Shown here: piece by piece, positions 56,761 to 64,000 of the stretch
How the letters are laid out: every line of letters begins with the position of its first letter
How positions within the stretch are numbered: position 1 is the first letter of the stretch
Source: Plumapathes pennacea
Lineage: Eukaryota; Cnidaria; Anthozoa; Antipatharia; Myriopathidae
Direction of reading: 5' to 3'
DNA: 64,000 bases
Assembly (NCBI GenBank): GCA_964036295.1
Contig: OZ038470.1
Coordinates: 15,071,578-15,135,577, forward strand
Notes under the pieces: generated by a model
Database searches by the model: none
Told to the model about the DNA's origin: nothing
Seen by the model: the letters and a program-made list of their open reading frames with translations, nothing else
Translations under genes and position numbers: made by a program

Positions 56761-59700
56761 CTTGGACTTTTTAGTAAGGGTCCCCCCTTGGATTTTTTAG
56801 TAGTGGTCCCCCCTTGGATATTTTAGTAGGGGTGCCCCCTCGGATTTTTTAGTAGAGGTCCCCCCTTAGATTTTTTTAGTAGGGGTCCCCCCTTGGACGT
56901 TTTAGTAAGGGTCCCCCCTTGGATTTTTTAGTAGGGGTCCCCCCTTGGATATTTTAGTAGAGGTCCCCCTTAGATTTTTATAGTAGGGGTCCCCCTTGGA
57001 TTTTTTAGTAAGGGTCCCCCCTTGGATTTTTTTGTAGGGGTCCCCCCTTGGATATTTTAGTAGGGGTCCTCCCTTGGATTTTTTAGTAAGGGTCCCCCCT
57101 TGGATTTTTTAGTAGGGGTCCCCCATTGGACTTTTTAGTAAGGGTCCCCCCTTTGGATTTTTTAGTAGGGGTCCCCCCTTGGATATTTTAGTAGGGGTCC
57201 CCCCTTGGATTTTTTAGTAAGGGTCCCCCCTTGGTTATTTTAGTAGGGGTCCCCCCATAGATTTTTATAGTAAGGGTCCCCCCTTGGATTTTTTAGTAAG
57301 GGTTCCCCCCTGGATTTTTTAGTAGGGGTCCCCCCTTGGACTTTTTAGTAAGGGTCCCCCTTGGATTTTTTAGTAGGGATCCCCGCTTGGACTTTTTAGT
57401 AAGGGTCCCCCCTTGGATTTTTTAGTAGGGGTCCCCCCTTGGATATTTTAGTAGGGGTCCCCCCTTGGATTTTTTAGTAAGGGTCCCCCCCTTAGATTTT
57501 TTAGTAGGGGTCCCCCCTTGGACTTTTTAGTAAGGGTCCCCCCTTGGATTTTTTAGTAGGGGTCCCCCCTTGGATATTTTAGTAGGGGTCCCCCCTTGGA
57601 TTTCTTAGTAAGGGTCCCCCCTTGGTTATTTTAGTAGGGGTCCCCCCATAGATTTTTATAGTAGGGGTCCCCCCTTGGATTTTTTAGTAAGGGTTCCCCC
57701 CTTGGATTTTTTAGTAGGGGTCCCCCCTTGGACTTTTTTGGAAGGGTCCCCCCTTGGATTTTTTAGTAGGGGTCTCCCCTTGGATATTTTAGTAGGGGTC
57801 CCCCCTTGGATTTTTTAGTAGAGATCCCCCCTTAGATTTTTATAGTAGGGGTCCCCTCTTGGATTTTTTAGTAAGGGTCCCCCCTTGGATTTTTTAGTAA
57901 GTGTCCCCTCTTGGATTTTTTAGTAGGGGTCCCCCCTTGGATATTTTAGTAGGGGTCCCCCCTTTGATTTTCTAGAGGTCCCCCCTTAGATTTTTATAGT
58001 AGGGGTCCCCCCTTGGATTTTTTAGTAAGGGTCCCCCCTTGGATTTTTTAGTAGGGGTCCCCCATTGGACTTTTTAGTAAGGGTCCCCGCTTGGATTTTT
58101 TAGTAGGGGTCCCCCCTTGGATATTTTAGTAGGGGTCCCCCCTTCGATTTTTTAGTAAGGGTCCCCCCTTGGATTTTTTAGTAGGGGTCCCCCCTTGGAC
58201 ATTTTAGTAAGGGTCCCCCCTTGGATTTTTTAGTAGGGGTCTCCCCTTGGACTTTTTAGTAAGGGTCCCCCCTTGGACTTTTTAGTAAGGGTCCCCCCTT
58301 GGATTTTTTAGTAGGGGTCCCCCCTTTGATATTTTAGTTGGGGTCCCCCCTTTGATTTTTTAGTAAGGGTCTCCCCTTGGATTTTTTAGTAGGGGTCCCC
58401 CCTTGGACTTTTTAGTAAGGGTCCCCCCTTGGATTTTTTAGTAGGGGTCCCCTCTTGCATATTTTAGTAGGGGTCCCCCCTGGATTTTTTATTAAAGGTC
58501 CCCCCTTAGATTTTTATAGTAGGGGTCCCCCCTTGGATTTTTTAGTAAGGGTCCACCCTTGGATTTTTTTGTAGGGGTCCCTTCTTGGACTTTTTTGTAA
58601 GGGTCCTCCCTTGGATTTTTTAGTAGGGGTGCCCCCTTGGACTTTTTGGTAAGGGTCCCCCCTTGGATATTTTAGTAGGGGTCCCCCCTTGGATATTTTA
58701 GTAGGGGTCCCCTCTTGGATTTTTTAGTAGAGGTTCCCCCTTAGATTTTTATAGTAGGGGTCCCCCTTGGATTTTTTTAGTAAGGGTCTCCCCTTGGATT
58801 TTTTAGTAGGAGTCCCCCCCTGGACTTTTTAGTAAGGGTCCCCCCTTGGATTTTTTAGTAGGGGTCCCCCCTTGGATATTTCAGTAGGGGTCCCTCCTTG
58901 GATTTTTTAGTAGACATCCCCCCTTAGATTTTTATAGTAGGGGTCCCCCTTGTATTTCTTAGTAAGGGTCCCCCCTTGGATTTTTTAGTAGGGGTCCCCC
59001 CTTGGACTTTTTAGTAAGGGTCCCCCCTTGGATTTTTTAGTAGGGGTCCCCCCTTGGACTTTTTAGTAAGGGTCCCCCCTTGGATTTTTTAGTAGGGGTC
59101 CCCCCTTGGATATTTTAGTAGGGGTCCCCCCTTGGATTTTTTTGTAAGGGTCCCCCCTTGGATTTTCTAGTAGGGATCCCCCCTTGGACTTTTTTGTAAG
59201 GGTCCCCCCTTGGATTTTTTAGTAAGGGTCCCCCCTTGGTTATTTTAGTAAGTGTTCCCCCTTAGAGTCTTAAGGTAGGGGTCCCCCCTTGGATATTTTA
59301 GTAGGGGTCCCCCCTTGGATTTTTTAGTAAGGGTCCCACCTTGGATTTTTTAGTAGGGGTCCCCCCTTGGACTTTTTAGTAAGGTTCCCCCCTTGGATTT
59401 TTTAGTAGGGGTCCCCCCTTGGATATTTTTGTAGGGGTCCCCCCTTGGATTTTTTAGTAAAGGTCCCCCCTTGGATTTTTTAGTAGGGGTCCCCCCTTGG
59501 ACTTTTTAGTAAGGGTCCCCCCTTGGATTTTATAGTAGGGTTCCCCCCTTGGATATTTTAAAAGGGGTCCCCCCTTGGATTTTTTAATAAGGGTCCACCC
59601 TTGGTTATTTTAGTAGAGGTCCCCCGTAGATTTTTATAGTAGGGGTCCCCCTTGGATTTTTTGGTAAGGGTCCCCCCTTGGATTTTTTAGTAGGAGGCCC

Positions 59701-62700
59701 CCCTTGGACTTTTTAGTAAGGGTCCCCCCTTGGATTTTTTAGTAGGGGTCCCCCCTTGGATATTGCAGTAGGGGTCCCCCCTTGGATTTTTTAGTAGAGG
59801 TCCCCCCTTAGATTTTTATAGTAGGGTTCCCCTTTGGATTTCTTTGTAAGGGTCCCCCCTTGGATTTTTTAGTAGGGGTCCCCCCTTGGACTTTTTAGTA
59901 AGGGTCCCCCCTTGGATTTTTTAGTAGGGGTTCCCCCTTGGACTTTTTAGTAAGGGACCCCCTTGGTTTTTTTAGTAGGGGTCCCCCCTTGGATATTTTA
60001 GTAGGGGTCCCCCCTTGGACTTTTTAGTAAGGGTCCCCCCTTGGATTTTCTAGTAGGGGTCCCCTCTTGGACTTTTTAGTAAGGGTCCCCTCTTGGATTT
60101 TTTAGTAAGGGTCCCACCTTGGTTATTTTTGTAGGGGTTCCCCCTTAGATTTTTAAGGTAGGGGTCCCCCCTTGGATTTTTTAGTAAGGGTCCCCCCTTG
60201 GATTTTTTAGTAGGGGTCCCCTCTTGGACTTTTTAGTAAGGGTCCCCCCTTGGATTTTTTAGTAGGGGTCCCCCCTTGGAGATTTTAGTAGGGGTCCCCC
60301 CTTGGATTTTTAGTAAGGGTCCCCCCTTGGTTATTTTAGTAGGGGTCCCCCCTTAGATTTTTATAGTAGGGGTCCCTCCTTGGATTTTTTAGTAAGGGTC
60401 CCCCCTTGGATTTTTTAGTAGGGGTCCCCCCTTGGACTTTTTTGTAAGGGTCCCCCCTTGGATTTTTTAGTAAAGGTCCTCCCTTGGTTATTTTAGTAAC
60501 TGTTCCCCCTTAGATTTTTAAGGTAGGGGTCCCCCCTTGGACTTTTTAGTAAGGGTCCCCCCTTGGATTTTTTAGTAGGGGTCTCCCCTTGGATATTTTA
60601 GTAGGGGTCCCCCCTTGGATTTTTTAGTAAGGGTCCCCCCTTGGTTATTTTAGTAGGGGTCCCCCCTTAGATTTTTATAGTAGGGGTCCCCCCTTGGATT
60701 TTTTAGTAAGGGTCCCCCCTTGGATTTTTTAGTAGGGGTCCCCTCTTGGACTTTTTAGTAAGGGTCCCCTCTTGGATTTTTTAGTAAGGGTCCCACCTTG
60801 GTTATTTTAGTAGGGGTTCCCCCTTAGATTTTTAAGGTAGGGGTCCCCCCTTCGACTTTTTAGTAAGGGTCCCCCCTTGGATTTTTTATTAGGGGTCCCC
60901 CCTTGGATATTTTAGTAGGGGTCCCCCTTGGATTTTTTAGTAAGGGTACCCCCTTGGTTATTTTAGTAGGGGTCCCCCCCTAGATTTTTGTAGGAGGGGT
61001 CCCCCCTTGGATTTTTTAGTAAGGGTCCCCCCTTGGATTTTTTAGTAGGGGTCCCCTCTTGGACTTTTTAGTAAGGGTCCCCCCTTGGATTTTTTAGTAG
61101 GGGTCCCCCCTTGGAGATTTTAGTAGGGGTCCCCCCTTGGATTTTTAGTAAGGGTCCCCCCTTGGTTATTTTAGTAGGGGTCCCCCCTTAGATTTTTATA
61201 GTAGGGGTCCCTCCTTGGATTTTTTAGTAAGGGTCCCCCCTTGGATTTTTTAGTAGGGGTCCCCCCTTGGACTTTTTTGTAAGGGTCCCCCCTTGGATTT
61301 TTTAGCAAAGGTCCTCCCTTGGTTATTTTAGTAACTGTTACCCCTTAGATTTTTAAGGTAGGGGTCCCCCCTTGGACTTTTTAGTAAGGGTCCCTTCTTG
61401 GATTTTTTAGTGGGGGTCTCCCCTTGGATATTTTAGTAGGGGTCCCCCCTTGGATTTTTTAGTAAGGGTCCCCCCTTGGTTATTTTAGTAGGGGTCCCCC
61501 CTTAGATTTTTATAGTAGGGGTCCCCCCTTGGATTTTTTAGTAAGGGTCCCCCCTTGGATTTTTTAGTAGGGGTCTCCCTTTGAACTTTTTAGTAAGGGT
61601 CCCTTCTTGGATTTTTTAGTACGGGTCCCCCCTTGGATTTTTTAGTAAGGGTCCCCCCTTGGATATTTTAGTAGGGGTCCCCCCTTGGATTTTTTTAATA
61701 AGGGTCCCCCCTTGGATTTTTTACTAGGGGTCCCCCCTTGGACTTTTTAGTAAGGGTCCCCCCTTGGATTTTTTAGTAGGGGTCCCCCCTTGGACTTTTT
61801 ATTAAGGGTCCCCCCTTAGATTTTTTAGGAAGGGTCCCCCTTGGTTATTTTAGTAAAGGTTCCCCCTTAGATTTTTTAGGTAGGGGTCCCCCCTTGGACT
61901 TTTTAGTAAGGGTCCCCCCTTGGATTTTTTAGTAGGGGTCCCCCCTTGGATATTTTAGTAGGGGTCCCCCCTTGGATTTTTTAGTAAGGGTCCCACCTTG
62001 GATTTTTTAGTATGGGTCCCCCCTTGGACTTTTTAGTAAGGTTCCCCCCTTGGATTTTTTAGTAGGGGTCCCCCCTTGGATAATTTAGTAGGGGTCCCCC
62101 CTTGGATTTTTTAGTAAGGGTCCCCCCTTGGATTTCTTAGTAGGGGTCCCCCCTTGGACTTTTTAGTAAGGGTCCCCCTTTGGATTTTATAGTAGGGGTC
62201 CCCCCTTGGATATTTTAATAGGGGTCCCCCCTTGGATTTTTTAGTAAGGGTCCACCCTTGGTTATTTTAGTAGAGGTCCCCCTTAGATTTTTATAGTAGG
62301 GGTCCCCCTTGGATTTTTTGGTAAGGGTCCCCCCTTGGATTTTTTAGTAGGAGGCCCCCCTTGGACTTTTTAGTAAGGGTCCCCCCTTGGATTTTTTAGT
62401 AGGGGTCCCCCCTTGGATATTTCAGTAGGGGTCCCCCCTTGGACTTTTTAGTAGAGGTCCCCCCTTAGATTTTTATAGTAGGGGTCCCCCCTTGGATTTC
62501 TTAGTAAGGGTCCCCCCTTGGATTTTTTAGTAGGGGTCCCCCCTTGGACTTTTTAGTAGGAGTTCCCCCTTGGATTTTTTAGTAGGGGTCCCCCCTTGGA
62601 CTTTTTAGTAAGGGACCCCCTTGGATTTTTTAGTAGGGGTCCCCCTACTAAACCTTGGACTTTTTAGTAAGGGACCCCCTTGGACTTTTTAGTAAGAGTT

Positions 62701-64000
62701 CCCTCTTGGATTTTTTAGTAAGGGTCCCCCCTTGGACTTTTTTGTAAGGGTCCCCCCTTGGATTTTTTAGTAAGGGTCCCCCCTCGGATTTTTTAGTAGG
62801 GGTCCCCCCTTGGATATTTTAGTAGGGGTCCCCCCTTGGAATTTTTAGTAAGGGTCCACCCTTGGTTATTTTAGTAGAGGTCCCCCCTAGATTTTTATAG
62901 TAGGGGTCCCCCTTGGATTTTTTGGTAAGGGTCCCCCGTTGGATTTTTTAGTAGGAGGCCCCCCTTGGAGTTTTTAGTAAGGGTCCCCCCTTGGATTTTT
63001 TTGTAGGGGTCCCCCCTTGGATATTTCAGTAGGGGTCCCCCCTTGGACTTTTTAGTAGAGGTCCCCCCTTAGATTTTTATAGTAGGGGTCCCCCCTTGGA
63101 TTTCTTAGTAAGGGTCCCCCCTTGGATTTTTTAGTAGGGGTCCCCCCTTGGACTTTTTAGTAAAAGTCCCCCCTTGGATTTTTTAGTAGGGGTCCCCCCT
63201 TGGACTTTTTAGTAAGGGACCCCCTTGGATTTTTTAGTAGGGGTCCCCCCTTGGATATTTTAGTAGGGGTCCCCCCTTGGACTTTTTAGTAAGGGTCCCC
63301 CCTTGCATTTTCTAGTAGGGGTCCCCTCTTGGACTTTTTAGTAAGGGTCCCCTCTTGGATTTTTTAGTAAGGGTCCCCCCTTGGTTATTTTAGTAGGGGT
63401 TCCCCCTTAGATTTTTAAGGTAGGGGTCCCCCCTTCGACTTTTTAGTAAGGTCCCCCCTTGGATTTTTTAGTAGGGGTCCCTCCTTGGATATTTTAGTAG
63501 GGTTCCCCCTTGGATTTTTTAGTAAGGGTCCCCCCTTGGTTATTTTAGTAAGGGTCCCCCCCTAGATTTTTGTAGGAGGGGTCCCCCCTTGGATTTTTTA
63601 GTAAGGGTCCCCCTTGGATTTTTTAGTAGGGGTCCCCCCTTGGACTTTTTAGTAAGGGTCCCCCCTTGGATTTTTTAGTAGGGGTTCCCCCTTGGAGATT
63701 TTAGTAGGGGTCCCCCCTTGGATTTTTAGTAAGGGTCCCCCCTTGGTTATTTTAGTAGGGGTCCCCCTTAGGTTTTTATAGTAGGGGTCCCCCCTTGGAT
63801 TTTTTAGTAAGGGTCCCCCCTTGGATTTTTTAGTAGGGGTCCCCCCTTGGACTTTTTTGTAAGGGTCCCCTCTTGGATTTTTTAGTAAAGGTCCTCCCTT
63901 GGTTATTTTAGTAAGTGTTCCCCCCTAGATTTTTAAGGTAGGGGTCCCCCCTTGGACTTTTTAGTAAGGGTCCCCCCTTGGATTTTTTAGTAGGGGTCCC

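Larger units (their letters stand above)
43977..64000. repeat. Satellite array, about 28 bp per unit, over 20 kb, runs off the window
   Basis: The unit has a core GTCCCCCCTTGG, then a T-rich stretch, then TAGTARGG; one period is 28 bp (some 27-30). Length divided by period gives about 700 copies, all in one orientation. Variants of the T-rich part recur in preferred order: GGATTTTTTAG, GGTTATTTTAG, AGATTTTTATAG, GGACTTTTTAG and GGATATTTTAG. The 28-bp period rotates the reading frame and the units contain TAG, so open frames in it are artefacts. It follows ELYS exon 10, so it probably fills an ELYS intron. No gene, transposon or other sequence interrupts it. Confidence 0.95.

Noticed and set aside
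43977-64000. CRISPR-like array (28-bp repeats)
   Set aside because: Units abut with no unique spacers, vary gradually, and lie in a eukaryotic gene region. It is a satellite.

Overview
The window looks like nuclear DNA of an anthozoan cnidarian, most likely a stony coral. This is an inference, not a database match. The genes have short exons with GT-AG introns, nearly all in phase 1. Several secreted-protein genes sit side by side: Kunitz inhibitors, a very acidic Asp/Glu-rich protein, and His/Tyr/Gly-rich repeat proteins. The spaces between them hold many small palindromic elements, long G tracts and microsatellites. Nothing looks bacterial: there are no operons, ribosome binding sites or rRNA genes. 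There is a 200-base assembly gap at 31459-31658.

Positions 1-11.1 kb: a possible terminal exon of a gene entering from the left (527-738), palindromic elements, then an acidic secreted protein gene on the + strand. That gene has two interchangeable signal-peptide first exons (5026 and 7266) and one large exon (9534-10519) encoding a 12-residue Glu/Asp/Pro repeat.

Positions 12.1-15.7 kb (minus strand): a multi-Kunitz secreted inhibitor locus. It has one signal-peptide exon, five Kunitz exons and two exons that end in stop codons, so alternative 3' ends are possible. Positions 17.4-21.0 kb (minus strand): a 13-exon gene I assembled by hand, about 414 aa. It has a signal peptide, and cationic HGY/KYYPKY modules alternate with acidic spacers; all internal exons are symmetric 1-1. 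A TATA box lies just upstream. Positions 25.6-27.2 kb (+ strand): a three-exon gene for a 116-aa secreted basic protein whose C-terminal exon carries related GY-HG-KYGY motifs. Together these form a cluster of small secreted proteins. Likely settings are the extracellular matrix or skeleton, mucus or venom, or innate defence; the sequence does not decide between them.

Positions 27.3-37.2 kb: mostly transposon-derived and low-complexity DNA. It includes a 0.6-kb foldback element, several TIR elements, a degenerate telomere-like tract beside the gap, an orphan three-exon coding fragment, and an 0.88-kb Mutator-like TIR element with a 9-bp target duplication just upstream of the next gene.

Positions 37.27-43.82 kb (+ strand): ten exons encoding about 488 aa of the N-terminal beta-propeller of the nucleoporin ELYS (AHCTF1). 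One intron holds a 1.1-kb GGGATCCC-rich minisatellite. From 43977 to the window edge (over 20 kb) there is one uninterrupted satellite of about 28 bp per unit, roughly 700 copies, with nested higher-order repeats. These include a near-identical 4.4/4.7-kb tandem duplication. If ELYS continues beyond the window, the satellite lies in the intron between its propeller and its helical domain.
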